This document shows, piece by piece, positions 1 through 11,666 of a stretch of DNA of 64,000 bases. Position numbers and translations under genes: made by a program. Below the pieces are notes generated by a model. The model did not search any database and was not told the DNA's origin. It was given only the letters and a program-made list of their open reading frames with translations. How positions within the stretch are numbered: the first letter of the stretch is position 1; every line of letters starts with the position of its first letter. Source of the stretch: Siphonodentalium dalli (taxonomy: Eukaryota; Mollusca; Scaphopoda; Gadilida; Siphonodentaliidae); the NCBI GenBank assembly GCA_032622095.1, contig CP136068.1, forward strand, positions 1,171,607 to 1,235,606, read 5' to 3'.

Positions 1-309
1 ATATAATGATTTTATAGCATACCATTCCAGGCCAATATAGTGATTAGTCACACTGAAACAATTGAATTTATCCTTTACATAAGCTTCAGTTGGACACTAT
101 TTTCTGGTGTTGAATGCTAGGTTTACCAATCATAGCCACTACGGAACTGTAAATATTGTCGACAAAATATATAAAACTGTGGGAATAAAGACACTGCGAT
201 ACATCTGTTAAAAGCATGATATTATAAAATAAGTCACCCCTATATAAAAAGGTCATTATATCCATATCGTATATGTAACACTGTTAGGATTTGCATTTGG
301 TCAATTAAG
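1..309. other. Intergenic, no recognised feature
   Basis: AT-rich sequence with stop codons in all frames. I see no gene, RNA or repeat here. Confidence 0.5.
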
Positions 310-1224
310 TAGGGTCCTGCGAATATTCAAATATGATGAAATCAAATACCGAATCGAATACTGCACAGTTCTGGGACTGGTAGCGATTAGTGAGAAAAAT
401 GCCATGTTTTGAGTCGGGAAAATAATCTATCGGTATATACAACCATTCCCCATATAGAAATCAGAAGTTCATAAATTGTGTAGTCTGTTGAATAAATTGT
501 AATTTTTTCATTAGCTCTCCAATGTTCTATGTCGAGAAATTAGATAAAATAATATATCAGTGGACGGTAAGTATACACTCAAATGAGAATATTCATCATG
601 TCTAAGCATATATATGCGCATTCGCAGAACCATTGTTAGACGCCAGAATTTACTTTATAACCTGATTTCAGGTCTGACGTCAATGTTTCTTGAAATAGAT
701 GAGGATATATGACATGTCTGATTCAGTATGTGATTTTATTACTGTCATTAGTTTTTGTTAACAAATGACGTCACTATATATCAGCTGTCTATTCCATGGG
801 CAAATGGACAGCATATGCTTAGTACACAAAGTTCCATGTGTACATTATGTGTTGGAATGCTCAGATGTGACTTCTTTGTACTTTAATAGCAATTTATGGG
901 GCTCATAATAATACTGAATGTTGAGATTCGCGAGTTATTTCATTGATCTCGGTAATGCGATCCGTTATTATCTAAGATGGAGGTTGGTCAGGATGATGAA
1001 ATCAATCATCCAGATGAACTACTCTCATAATGAGGGAGTGTTTACCTCTCTACTAGTATGCCAATGTCATGGATGTGTGCTTCTCATGGAAAACTTATTT
1101 TTGCGCTGCGAAGATAAACAGATATTAGATAGATATATTCTCCGCTGAAAGTTGAATCAAAGATGAATCATATACTGTTCAATCGAATAAAACTTTTTCA
1201 ATACTGATTATTCGCAGGACCCTA
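310..1224. mobile_element. hAT-like non-autonomous DNA element
   Basis: The ends are matching inverted repeats: TAGGGTCCTGCGAATA at the left and its near-perfect complement TATTCGCAGGACCCTA at the right. The flanks read caattaag and aaattaag, a 7-of-8-base match that fits the 8-bp target duplication of hAT transposons. The interior is AT-rich. The 76-codon frame at 918-1148 has no transposase similarity I recognise, so I call the element non-autonomous. A relative with similar ends lies at 58505-58727. Confidence 0.62.
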
Positions 1225-1410
1225 AAATTAAGTTACCTCTAGTGGTGTTGACGGCAATGACATGGGAGAGGCATAGTAGGTATGCCTCAGAATGACATGC
1301 TTCAGTGATAAGTTAATACTGGTTAGTAACTAATTTTATTCTGGATCAAAGTGAGACAAGTGTTTCTTATACTCAATTTAGCTTATATGAACAAACTAGT
1401 GGAGACATAG

Positions 1411-1568
1411 ACAGAACACAACGCATATCGAGAATCTTTCATCGAATGAGTTGCGGATGGCGCATGGATATATTTCGTGAGAACGAAGCTCAAGCGAAAT
1501 GTAACTATGTGCCGTCCACATCAAGTTCGATAAAAAGATTCGAGATTATGATGCAAGTTGTGTTCTGT
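1411..1568. mobile_element. Short foldback MITE
   Basis: The left end begins ACAGAACACAAC and the right end closes with GTTGTGTTCTGT. The inverted match continues imperfectly inward for about 40 bp, through a TCGAGAATCTTT block. The element is only ~158 bp with no coding capacity. No target duplication is clear, so the superfamily is unknown. Confidence 0.55.
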
Positions 1569-3356
1569 ATTTATTCTACACCATTGTGTCAATCCATGAC
1601 TTCATTTATACCATAGCTATCTTTATTGTGATTTAAGTCTGATGGATAACCGGTAATGATCGGGACATCACCCAAAGCAGATTGTTGACATACTAAATGT
1701 ATGTCATCTTTCTTGGTGACAAAGTCAACAAAAATAGTTCCGGCTTGTATTCAACTAGAGGCATACAATCATATGTATTCAATGGCTGGGATTGGGTTCA
1801 ATACATGTGCCTCGTGTCAATAGGAGTGGAATAAAGCTCTTTAATTTATTTCATTTTACTTCTATTTACACAACAGCAATATTTTGGTCTATTTTGTAAA
1901 TTAAGTTACTTGTTTGTGGTAATTTCAGCTTGTCCACTATAGTGCAATCCTGATTGAGACTCGCAACATATTTGACATCATGCATGATAGCCCAACCAGT
2001 ATCACATAATTAATATAACTTCTTGTCATGTTTAATAGACAACTAACTTGCATAGGAAGTGGAAAGATATTATTATCTGATTGAATATTGGTGTGTATTA
2101 AATACAAAACCAAACCACACCTGCACATGGAGTAGGCAAACAATTGTGCACTTATTTGTTAAAGTGTTATGCCGCAAGATGCAACTTGACACTGGCCCCT
2201 CATGTAGTGTTTCACTGAACTGGTGCCACAACAAATTTGTGCAATAGCCTTCACCACATTGACAGTCTCCGTATATTTACATGTTTTTTATTCTTGGAAG
2301 TGATTATTTATCTTACTTCAATATACTTTGTATAATATATATAAGCTTTTCATGTATAATTTAGCTTGCAAACTTTAAAGATGGATTATTTTTTCCTATA
2401 ACAAGTTGTATATAGTTTCCTGGGTATAAAATAATAAGTATGAATCGAAAATGCCTGTCCGGAAATGCTTATATTATTTAAAGGTACTCAATCCGATTCA
2501 ATGGTCCCCATATATTCAGATTCCAACAACAACAACATTTTTTTAAATGCCGCTTCAGTTATCAGAATCAATTAATTGCCCAAAAATAATGCTAACCGCT
2601 CTCAACTATAACGGTAGTATAAAATTCCTCGAAACGTGTTATCTACATGTTCAAAGAAATTTTCCCTTATTATCAACACAATGCCACTTGATTTTAGAGT
2701 TATCCATCTTCATCCGCAATTTTGTTCCGAGACTGTCGGCTCGTCGACTTTTTACCAGGCCACTAATAAGTCTCCATGGTGAAAAATAATAGATTTAAAA
2801 AAATTGATATGTAATAACTCTGAGCTTTGATGGGTGGTTCCTCGACTCAAATGAAATATTTTGTACCCCCCCCAAATCCAAATAAATAGTAATTGAGGGA
2901 TGTTTAATCAGATTATGCATCTTTGATATTAATTATATTTAAAATATTCTGATACATATAGTCATATATACAATAACTTTGCGACATTTTACAGCTCGTG
3001 TTTGGTCTGAGCATTGCATGTGCGATAACTCTTTCTAAAAATAGTAACAAATTTATGTCCCACTTGATAGTTGCATTATATAAGAAAATATTGATATAAA
3101 ATCAATATTAATTGATAGTAGCTTTCCCGGATACAGTATGTCATATCATATTTGGGAAATATGGTTAACATTGGCATAAGTGACCTAGATAGCAGGAACC
3201 TGATTTGTAGATTTTCATCAGCTGGTGGTGGGGGGAGTGTCTGCAAATGAGTGGTTAACTGTTAAGATCCATGCTATAATAAATTTTCTTCAGTTCAAAC
3301 CATGACATGCATTAAGAATAATTTAAAATTCTGACTTCATATATTTATTTTTTCAG
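1569..3356. other. Intergenic, no gene recognised
   Basis: AT-rich DNA with a few 60-80-codon frames that look random. The stretch around 2424-2475 (GGGTATAAAATAATAA, then a TCCGGAAAT block) resembles one arm of the small inverted-repeat element at 39543-39832, so it may be a solo arm. I see nothing else I can support. Confidence 0.4.
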
Positions 3357-3596
3357 GAAGACAGGAAGACTAAAGTATCAGATATAAAATGTGCCATATC
3401 AGGAAGTAGAGGACTACAATACAGTAATGATCTGTTACTACGTGTAGCCGTAGCTCTAAAATGCCATGAGTTAAATTTTCCATTCAAGGTGGATGACAAA
3501 CAGTATTTATGGACCAGTTCTCAAATATGTGACAATTTTCAGCTGTGTAATATCATACCCATGCTTTCTAAATTACCATTTAATATGTTATTGTGA
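3357..3596 (+). CDS. Possible orphan terminal exon, unknown protein
   Basis: A strong-looking acceptor (pyrimidine-rich TATTTATTTTTTCAG) is followed by 79 open codons and a TGA. Translation begins EDRKTKVSDIKC and includes LLLRVAVALKCHELNF. Composition looks protein-like: it is not low-complexity and has balanced hydrophobic and charged residues. I recognise no domain. No partner exon is visible upstream, and a poly(A) signal is not obvious. It could be the last exon of a gene starting before the window, a transposon fragment, or chance. Start and frame follow from the splice site only. Confidence 0.25.
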   Translation, partial: EDRKTKVSDIKCAISGSRGLQYSNDLLLRVAVALKCHELNFPFKVDDKQYLWTSSQICDNFQLCNIIPMLSKLPFNMLL

Positions 3597-4041
3597 ATGA
3601 GGATGGATGACAAGTCACATTAATGTAATTCGTGATTTGACAATCTTCAACTACGGAATTTCTTTTCTCTGTTCATGTAAATCATGGTAGATGAACCCTT
3701 GATATACACGATTGGAGCAGTGGTCGTACTATTACATGTATTCCTTTAATTTATTGACTGACTGAAACAGCCGAGGCCTTTGCAAGAACTTCTGAAGTGG
3801 ACCATCTAATTTAACATTTCTCCAGTGAATATGTTTGCTTGTGACTCAACTGTTACTAGAGTGTCAACCAATAGTTTGAAGGCTCCTCCAGCACATGAAA
3901 TATGAATTCTCAGCTTCATTGTTGGATATATAGTTATATATCCAGACATGGTCATGATATATGTATGATCTTATATTTTGATATAAAATTGAAGTTCATG
4001 CAAAATTATTATACTCTTAGACTTTGATAATTAACTTTTCT

Positions 4042-4680
4042 CTATCAAAGTATTGGTAGTAACATGGTATTGGAAAACGTCAGTTATACTATGGGTTTAC
4101 TTATCTACTGGTAGGATAAGTCAGAGGGTGTCCATTAATCCATTAATTGTTTTCACAATTTGAGGGAATCAGTGTTCACAGCGCTGATTCATGGCTAGAA
4201 CAATTAAATAACTTCAAAGAGACCAAATATGATGTGGGTGTTTGATGCTGTGGCACCTTATCACTGTCCTGTGGATTCTGCTTCTGATTTGTATGTAGGC
4301 ATTGATACTGAATATCAATTTTCATGATTTACCATTAATTCCTATTTACAATAATTGGATAAAAAAGTTAGTTTGTCCTGAAATTAATGGAGAAGTGATT
4401 CCTGTTCAATGACTGGTGGTACCCTAACTACATGTAATGCATCAGAACAGCTGGTACCACTTTTGCCTGTAACTTCTGTCCGTAAATTTTAACAGTACTT
4501 ATCTGACAGTGCTGTCTCGTCAAAAGTTCAAAACAGATAAAAACAATAATTTTATGCTCAGTTTTCAAAATATCCTCATGTCATTGATACGGGAGAGGTG
4601 GCTTGGAGTCATTCTAAAGATCCTCGTGCCATGTCAATTGAAGAGGTGACTCAAGTATGAGAGCAATTATTAATATGCAT
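4042..4680. repeat. Diverged duplication, copy 1 (pair at 5577-6195)
   Basis: This segment matches 5577-6195 at an offset of about 1.53 kb. It includes the landmarks TACTTGGTAGTAACATGG-like, GGATAAGTCAG and a block translating as VDSASDLYVGIDTE. Some sub-blocks read like short coding fragments, for example CPEINGEVIPVQ, but stops and frame breaks separate them. It may be a decayed, duplicated multi-exon gene or a transposon of unknown class. Confidence 0.6.
4560..4660 (+). pseudogene. Exon-like block, copy a of five
   Basis: After a TGCTCAG acceptor-like site, the frame encodes a variant of DTGEVAWSHSKDPRALSIEEV and runs up to a GAG|GTGACT donor-like site. The same block recurs at 4901-4990, 6084-6180, 6445-6545 and 6765-6860. 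The third and fourth copies keep the reading best. I do not recognise the peptide. Repetition with retained splice-like borders suggests an amplified exon or a fragment of an unknown mobile element. Confidence 0.35.
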
Positions 4681-4689
4681 GTAATATTA

Positions 4690-4990
4690 AAACAGTGCCT
4701 GTAACTCTATTCATATTAGCATTGTTTGTATTGTCATTGCATGCCATTTTATTGTACCAGTATAGGTGAATTACAATGCCAACTAAGCATACTCGATGTA
4801 TATCTGATAGCACATTCTTTGTGATTTTGTTCTGGGTAACATTTTTCTGACAGTGCTGTGTTTTCTCAACAAAATTTATCAATATGATACTTTCATGCTC
4901 AGTTTTTGAAAGATCTTCATGTCATTGACACGGGAGAGGTGGCTTGGAGTCAATCCAAAGATCCTCGTGCCCTGTCAATTGAAGAAGTGG
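4690..4990. repeat. Diverged duplication (pairs at 6225-6545 and 6640-6860)
   Basis: Shared landmarks with the other two copies are ACAGTGCCTGTAACTC, TTTGTATTGTCATTGC, TGATTTTGTTCTGGGTAACA, and the exon-like block ending near GTGCCCTGTCAATTGAAGA. Copies are clearly related but differ by indels. Confidence 0.55.
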
Positions 4991-5105
4991 CTTCAAAAAC
5001 TGATAATTAAAGTATCATATTGATAAATTTTGTTGAGAAAACACAGCATTGTCAGAAAAATGTTACCCAGAATAAAATCCCGAGGAATGTGCTATTAGAT
5101 ATACA
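4795..5105. repeat. Inverted repeat, ~110-bp arms
   Basis: The arm 4795-4915 (GATAGCACATTCTTTGTG ... ATCAATATGATACTT) reappears as its reverse complement at about 4996-5105, separated by ~85 bp that carry exon-like copy b. The arms are imperfect but clearly complementary over more than 100 bp. This is a partial inversion inside the duplicated block. Confidence 0.6.
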
Positions 5106-5179
5106 ACCAGTAGGCTTAATTGATCGAACATCACCCATAGTTGGCATTGTCATTTGCCTGTAAAATAAATTGGCAATTA

Positions 5180-5540
5180 AACAATTATATTGAACCGGAA
5201 AAACTTAGATAAATAGTGAGTTAAAACTTTTCTTGCCCATTTCAATGTCATTGCAAATTTATTGTACCAGTACATGTAAATCTCAATGTAATATGAGGTC
5301 CATTCAGTATATATAACATATGATAGCATGTTTTTCATGATTTATTTTGGCTAATAATTACCGCTTTCAATATCAAACATTGTTACTGTGATGGCCTAAA
5401 TTCAGTGGCCTCAACCATGCGATTCTGATTCGACATTACAGTTGCTACATCACCCAAAAATGTCCAATATTTGCAAAAAGAATGCATGTAAAAGAAGTGG
5501 CTTCGATGCTGGCTCCAAGCAATTATTAATTTGAAAAATA
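5180..5540. repeat. Diverged duplication (pair at 6860-7150)
   Basis: Both copies share TTATTGTACCAGTACATGT-like sequence, the CATATGATAGCATGTTTT-like block, and TACAGTTGCTACAT with CCCAAAAATGTCCAA downstream. Together with the neighbouring pairs this shows the 4.0-7.15 kb block grew by several rounds of segmental duplication. Confidence 0.55.
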
Positions 5541-5576
5541 GTGAGTTAAACTTTTTTTTAAATTAACGTTTCTCTG

Positions 5577-6195
5577 TCAAAGTACTGGTAGTAACATGGT
5601 ATTGGAAAACGATGTCAGTTATAATATGTGTTTACTTATCTACTGAAAATAGGATAAGTCAGTGGGTGTCCATTAATCCATTAATTGTTTTCGCAATTTG
5701 AGGGAATCTGTGTTCACAGTTCTGATACATGGCCAGAACAATTAAATAACTTCAAAGAGACCAAATATAATCTGGGTGTTTGATGCTGTGGCACCTTATC
5801 AGTGTCCTGTGGATTCTGCTTCTGATTTGTATGTAGGCATTGATACTGAATCTCAATTTTCATGATTTACCATTAATTCTTATTTACAATAATTGGATAA
5901 AAAATTGGGTTGTCCTGAAATTAATGGAGAAGTGATTCCTGTTCAATGACGGGTGGTACCCTAACTAATACAGCAGAAACGGTTGGTCCCACTTTTGCCT
6001 GTAACTTTTGTCGTAAATTTTAATGGTACTTCTCTAACAGTTCTGTCTTGTCAAAAGTACAAACAGATACAAAATTTATGCTCAGTTTTCGAACAATCCT
6101 CATGTCATCGATATGGGAGAGGTGGCTTGGATTCATTCCAAAGATCCTTGTGCCCTGTCAATTGAAGAGGTGACTTTGATGCTGATTCCAGAATG
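5577..6195. repeat. Diverged duplication, copy 2 (pair at 4042-4680)
   Basis: Second copy of the 4042-4680 segment, ending in exon-like copy c after a CTCAG acceptor-like site at 6084-6085. It carries the same frame breaks as copy 1 and some of its own. Confidence 0.6.
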
Positions 6196-6444
6196 AGAGC
6201 AATTTTTAAAAAGCATGTAAAAATTAAAACAGTGCCTGTAACTCGATTCATAATAGCATTGTTTGTATTGTCATTGCCATTTGATTGTACTGGTATATTT
6301 GAATTACAATGCCAACTATCTGAAGTTATGTCCACTCCACAAATATGATGTATATGATAACACATTCTCTGCGGGTTAATACTTTTTGGACTGTACTGTG
6401 TCCTCTTGTCAAAACTGATCAAAATTATATTTTCGTGCTCACTC

Positions 6445-6581
6445 AGTTTTTGAAAAATCCTCTTGTCATTGACATGGGAGAGGTGACTTGGAGTCATTCC
6501 AAAGATCCTCGTGCCCTGTCAATTGAAGAGGTGACTTCGATGCTGGCTGTAGGGTACAAGCAATTAACTTATAAACTTTAG
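6445..6581 (+). pseudogene. Exon-like block, copy d (best preserved)
   Basis: This copy has the longest uninterrupted reading: FLKNPLVIDMGEVTW then SHSKDPRALSIEEVTSMLA, ending in a stop at 6579-6581. No family is recognised. Further copies with damage are at 4560, 4901, 6084 and 6765. Confidence 0.35.
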
Positions 6582-7159
6582 TGCCTCTAACTTTTCCTAT
6601 TCAATATATTTGCTTAGTTGCCTATTTATTTTACAGGCAAATGACAATGCTAAATATCGCTGATGTATATCTCATAGCACATTCTTTGTGATTTTGTTCT
6701 GGGTAACATTTTCTGACAGTGCTGTTTTCTCAAAAAAATCTATCGTTATGGTACTTTCATGCTCAGTTGTCGAAAGAGCATGGGAGAGGTGGCTTGGAGT
6801 CATTCCAAAGATCCTCGTGCCCTGTTAATTGAAGAAGTGGCTTCGGTGCTGGCTCCAGAATGCAAGCAATTATTAATTTAAAAAACAGACTTAAACTTTT
6901 CTTGCTCATTTCATTGCACATTTATTATACCAGTACATGTCAATGCCAATGCTGAAGTTAGGTCCATTCATCATATATACCATATGATAGTATGTTTTAC
7001 ATGATTTTGTTTTTGGCAAATAATTATCGCTTTTAAGAACAAACATTCTTGTGCGATGGCTTAAATTCAGTGGCCTCAAACATACGATTCCGATTTGACG
7101 TTACAGTTGCTACATATCACCCCCAAAATGTCCAAATATTTGTGTAGAGAATGCATGTT

Positions 7160-7740
7160 AATTTATTACACATAAAGTGTATAGATTGGTTGGTACACAG
7201 TGTGTGTACCAAATATACACAACACTGTGTACTAAATACTACAAAATGTGTAAGTTGTTATACAGATGTTGTGTAGTGGCTACACAGATATGTGTAGAAC
7301 TGTACACACATATGTATAAATAAGGTACACACTAACTGTGTCAACTGCTACACACAGTGTGTAGTTTATTTACACAATAACTGTGTACCATATGCTACAA
7401 AATTGTATGGATTGTTACACAAATATGTTCAAATAAAGTACACATAAACTGTGTATAAATATTACACAAAACATGTGCTACTGCTACACACTGTGTGTAG
7501 ATTATTTACACATTATACTGTGTACCAAATGCTACAAAAAGGTGCAGATTGCTACACAAATATGTTTAAATAAAGTACACAATTTCTGTGTAGTTAATGG
7601 GTACACACTTCCTACACACTTCCCACACACAACTGTGTAACTATTTAGTACACACGAGTGTGTACTAGGGTATGCATATATGTGTAGATATGTACACATA
7701 CTAGTGTGTATAAAAAAAGGTCAACAGTTTCTACACATAA
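7160..7740. repeat. Satellite-like TACACA/TGTGTA palindromic repeats
   Basis: A degenerate tandem repeat with a period of roughly 135-155 bp. Landmarks such as CTACACACAGTGTGTAG, TTTACACAATAACTGTGTAC and TACACAAATATGTTCAAATAAAG recur at about 7351, 7485 and 7193. Many local palindromes of the form TACACA...TGTGTA make the block strongly hairpin-prone. Confidence 0.6.
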
Positions 7741-7879
7741 TTGTTGGAGAGCAGATGTTACACATTAATGTACAACAACTGTGTAGCATTCCTACACAGT
7801 CGTTTTTTGAGAGTACGTCCTTATACATGCAGTGAATTATTATATGATCGTATGCGTGCATGTTTGCTTGTGTGTGCTT

Positions 7880-7932
7880 GCCCTGTCCACATTTATATGT
7901 TTATATATGTATATGTGTGTGTATGTATGTTG

Positions 7933-7989
<57 letters not shown>

Positions 7990-8060
7990 GTGTATGTATA
8001 TATATGTGTATATATGTATGTATATATATGTGTGTGTGGGGTGCGCGCGTGTGTGTCTAT
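7880..8060. repeat. TG/TA microsatellite cluster
   Basis: Alternating TATATGTG-type sequence with a pure (TA)n core at about 7937-7978, followed by GTGTGTG. It produces overlapping low-complexity open frames on both strands that are not genes. A second short (TA)n lies at 8329-8342. Confidence 0.85.
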
Positions 8061-9674
8061 GACTGCGTACATGTCTGTACATCCGTCCGCTCGTCAGTGT
8101 ATGTATGCATATCTGTTCGCCTGCATGTGTCCGCATATCTGCCAATCGACATATCTGTCTGCGTATATGCACATTGTATGTCTGTCTGTCGCTCTGACTT
8201 TGATTTCTGTCTGAATATGTATTCATTTGTATATGTCTTCTTCACCTGTTCATCCCACTTGTGTAAATATTTGTATTATGATGTTTAATGTTTGATAAGC
8301 TCTTCGTGTAACGGAGGAAAATAAAGGATATATATATATATATTCGCACAGTGAGTTGACTGACCAATTAACCCATTGAGTTTCACCAAGGTTGATCTCT
8401 ACTCATTACGTTTAGCCACATTGTATTCTCTACGATATAGAAAATTGCACGACCGATCGTCCAGAATTGTCTTGTGCGTTAGCATTAAAAATATAACATT
8501 GCGTGTTGAGTATAACGATCAACAGCGACAAGACATTCGGTTTGATAAATCATTGAGATGTCGATCGCGACGCTGATAGAGCTTGAAAAAGACTCATTGT
8601 GTGAATGTGCGGCGGGCGACATGTCTCGCTATGGCACAGGAATATGACGACCAATTGTCACCAAAATTGCACCATAATTAAATGTCACACCTACTATGCC
8701 ATCGCTACTGTGATACGTGTGTCCGCAGCCATTGTCACCAGACCCATTAGCCCTTAATTCACCCCAAATAGTACACGACGTACATGATGTATGATAGAAA
8801 GTGCGAGTGGAAAGAACCAGGTTTGGCTCCTTAATGATGTTCGCAGAAGTGAGACAATGCGTTTTCTTCATACCATAGCAGGAAAAGAACCGGTATTAAG
8901 GAAGCGCCCCATTCGAGAATTAAAAAAAAATCTCAATTTCAAACAATCAATTTGGAGGAAACAATCTTATCCTTTATAACCAATGTATGCTGTAGTATTA
9001 TAACAACACGTGTTTACCTTCACAATATGATAGATGTGTTCGAATTATGAAAAAAGTGGTTTAAAAAATCGAAACAACCATTTTTGCATGTAGGTCGAAA
9101 GTCAGTTTGATAGGAAATATAAAAAAAACACAGTTTAGTTTTTTGGCAGCCATTTGCAGGACTTTTTTTTTATCGGGTAAAGGACCAAAACAACATAAAA
9201 CAACATAAATATTATTCAACCACGTTTTCAATAATCTGGCAAACATATATAGATACTCAATACTTATTCATATTTTCATTTCAGACATTATGTAATTTCA
9301 TGCATCTTTAAGAGTTGTTGTTATAGTACTATAGCATAGAATGTAACTTGGGTTATCTGACAGCTAATAAAATTATGCCTACAGATGCCTACAGAGAACA
9401 TTCGTTGCTTTTAATTTTGGCAAGTTGTTTTTTCTATATATCTACAAGAGTAGGATATGTCTATATGTCTGTCTGTCTGGCTGTTAGTGACCGCTGGACC
9501 GATTTCAACCGTTGGTGGGGTGATTCGAGGTACTACAGCGGATGTTATATTGGCGTTAGTTTTTATGAATTTTGATTTAAAATCAACAATATATGTAATT
9601 AACTGTCAACAAAAATAAATATACATTTAGCAAGGAGTTCAATATAAAAAGATAAAAATTTAATTAAAAATACA
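8061..9674. other. Intergenic, only repeat fragments
   Basis: No gene recognised. Around 9455-9560 a GTCTGTCTGTCTGG run followed by CTGGACCGATTTCAACC looks like an internal fragment of a Helitron-like repeat of the kind seen at 12978 and 21422. The rest is AT-rich with random short frames. Confidence 0.4.
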
Positions 9675-10251
9675 AATTTATATGTACATTTTTTATTATT
9701 TTAAATCAAAATGTTTAAAATGATCAAAATGTGCCCGAAGCGCACAAAGGGGCCTCGGCAATGTCTAAGATCTAAATGTGCGCAAAGCATGCACATTTGT
9801 ACAGGAGCCGTAGGCCCCCCCTGACGCTGAATAAAGGCTCCCTAATGAAGTCTGTTTCAGCTAGTGATATACAAAGCGCGTACATCAATATCTCATATAT
9901 GTATCGATCTATCATATAAATGTAAAGTCACGAAAGGTCGGACAACAGAGAGGCTTCACAAAATCGCGATTTAAATTAGCAGTTACAAACATATATGGCG
10001 ACCAGGGCCCGATACTTCACCAGACATCACCGTTCAATCATACACAAGGAAGACATACTGCCACTTTCCATAAAACACGCTACACGCTAAAATTACACAC
10101 CGGCGTTAGACGTTCAAGAAGTATAAATGTTAATCGCGGTAATAGAATGCCTGACACACGTTTATACAAGTTTTATGTTTCTCTAGCGGAAGATGGGGTG
10201 CCAAGGAAAGGCAACATGCTTATTGAGATATCTCATGTACATAGTGTATAT

Positions 10252-10704
10252 GTGACCCGCGATATCAAATCCAGTCGTAAGTCGGGATTTTTTTACCCTG
10301 AGCCAATGCATTCTCTTATATATGCGAGTCGACCATAGGTCGCCTCGCATATATAAGAGAATACATTGGCCTAACATTTTTTTATCATTTTTGTTAAATA
10401 AATGTTTCTTTAAATTTTTACGACATAAAATAAAAAACATCCATTACCTTGCAGGGAGCCCCACACATATATAGAACCATATAGAAGAGTGTCGTCTGCT
10501 CATGTTTGTCTGGGGCTCTGTATGGGTGAAATTATAAAATTGTTAAAGAATACAAGAAAAATTAAAATTGTAAAAAATTGTTAGGCCAATGCATTCTCTT
10601 ATATATGCGAGGCGACCTATGGTCGACTCGCATATATAAGAGAATGCATTGGCACAGGGTAAAAAAAATCCCAACTTACGACTGAATTTGATATGGCGGG
10701 TCAC
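10252..10704. mobile_element. Foldback MITE with GTGACCCGC termini
   Basis: Terminal inverted repeats of about 60 bp start GTGACCCGC and end GCGGGTCAC. Each arm includes its own long hairpin: 10302-10370 and 10585-10653, both CCAATGCATTCTCTTATATA-type stems around a GTCGACC/GGTCGAC loop. The flanks carry ATAT on both sides. The empty copy at about 12255-12262 has a single ATAT, so the target duplication is 4 bp. There is no coding capacity. Superfamily is not assigned. Confidence 0.75.
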
Positions 10705-11100
10705 ATATGTTTTGTGTATATTCCACCTTAAATGGTGGCTTTACGCATTAAACATTTCAACATGTTTGTGTTATAATACTGCTAACTGTGATTTTGTGAA
10801 CCTACCTCTTACACGACTCGAGTAGTTTGCACACGAACAAAACTTGAGTTTAATTATATCCCTTGTCAGTTGTTCTGCAACAGTCGCTATAACCTGTCTC
10901 AAATGTAGTGCGGTTGTATATATCATTTTAAGAATAAAAAGTGGCCGAGACAAATTTTATGCAAATTAATTCAGTCCAAAGGATCAGTTACTAAAACTTA
11001 ATGACTTGTGGTAAAGACATGAGCACTCAAATCAGTCTATCAGTCTGCGGATGCAAACTCTTGATTCTTAAAGATCTTATGATGAATGTTCCCACTGTAT

Positions 11101-11605
11101 ATCATGTCACGAATCTCTACTCTGGCTACGCCCGTAAAGATAATTCTCAACAAGTTCAAAACCTGGTCACTTTTTGATGTTATGACAGGGAAGTTTAAAA
11201 CATTGAACAAAGAGTTAATGTAATATAATATATTTCTTGATTAATACCTGTTCACAGTATGTGAAGGTCCCATCTGGAGATTGCATGATTTGTGTAACGT
11301 TTATGAACCGATTTTGATTTGCATCGCATTATCGCATACCATCATGGAATTTCTCGCGGGTAATTAGTTAAATGTTTATTGCTATGTCGACTCACAAACA
11401 ACGTACAATTTCGAGCTTGGACCACGTCCGATTGTGAAATAGATTATAAAGTAACTGATCAATATATATATATACTCCCTGCGATGTTATTCACTGGTAT
11501 GAAGTCACCCGTCAGAACATGTCATAATATAAAACAGTTCCCATGGTTTGAACGTGTGGAATATGATCTCTACGGCGTAGTCAGAGTAGAGATTCGTGGC
11601 ATGAT
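11101..11605. mobile_element. Inverted-repeat element, ~505 bp
   Basis: The left end ATCATGTCACGAATCTCTAC with TCTGGCTACGCC is matched at the right by GGCGTAGTCAGAGTAGAG and ATTCGTGGCATGAT in reverse complement. A second copy lies at 14664-15197 at the same relative place in segmental copy 3. The interior frame at 11379-11609 is not recognised. Confidence 0.65.
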
Positions 11606-11666
11606 CTAGTTAGATCTAATAGATAACTCAATAATATTGACGATACACCCTGTAATAATAATTTTA

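Larger units (their letters stand above)
9675..11665. repeat. Segmental repeat, copy 1 of 3
   Basis: Related copies are at 11667-12545 and 13362-15255. Shared landmarks are GACGCTGAATAAAGGCT, GCGCGTACATCAATAT, ATATATGGCGACCAGGGCCC and AATGCCTGACACACGTTTAT. Copies 1 and 3 contain the same nested MITE at the same site (10252-10704 here), and both continue into a second inverted-repeat element (11101-11605 here). Copy 2 lacks both. Short frames such as MPDTRLYKFYVSLAEDG recur in the copies, but I do not recognise a protein. Confidence 0.75.

Noticed and set aside
7741-8288. Overlapping Tyr/Ile/Cys-rich frames on both strands
   Set aside because: Produced by the TA/TG microsatellite.
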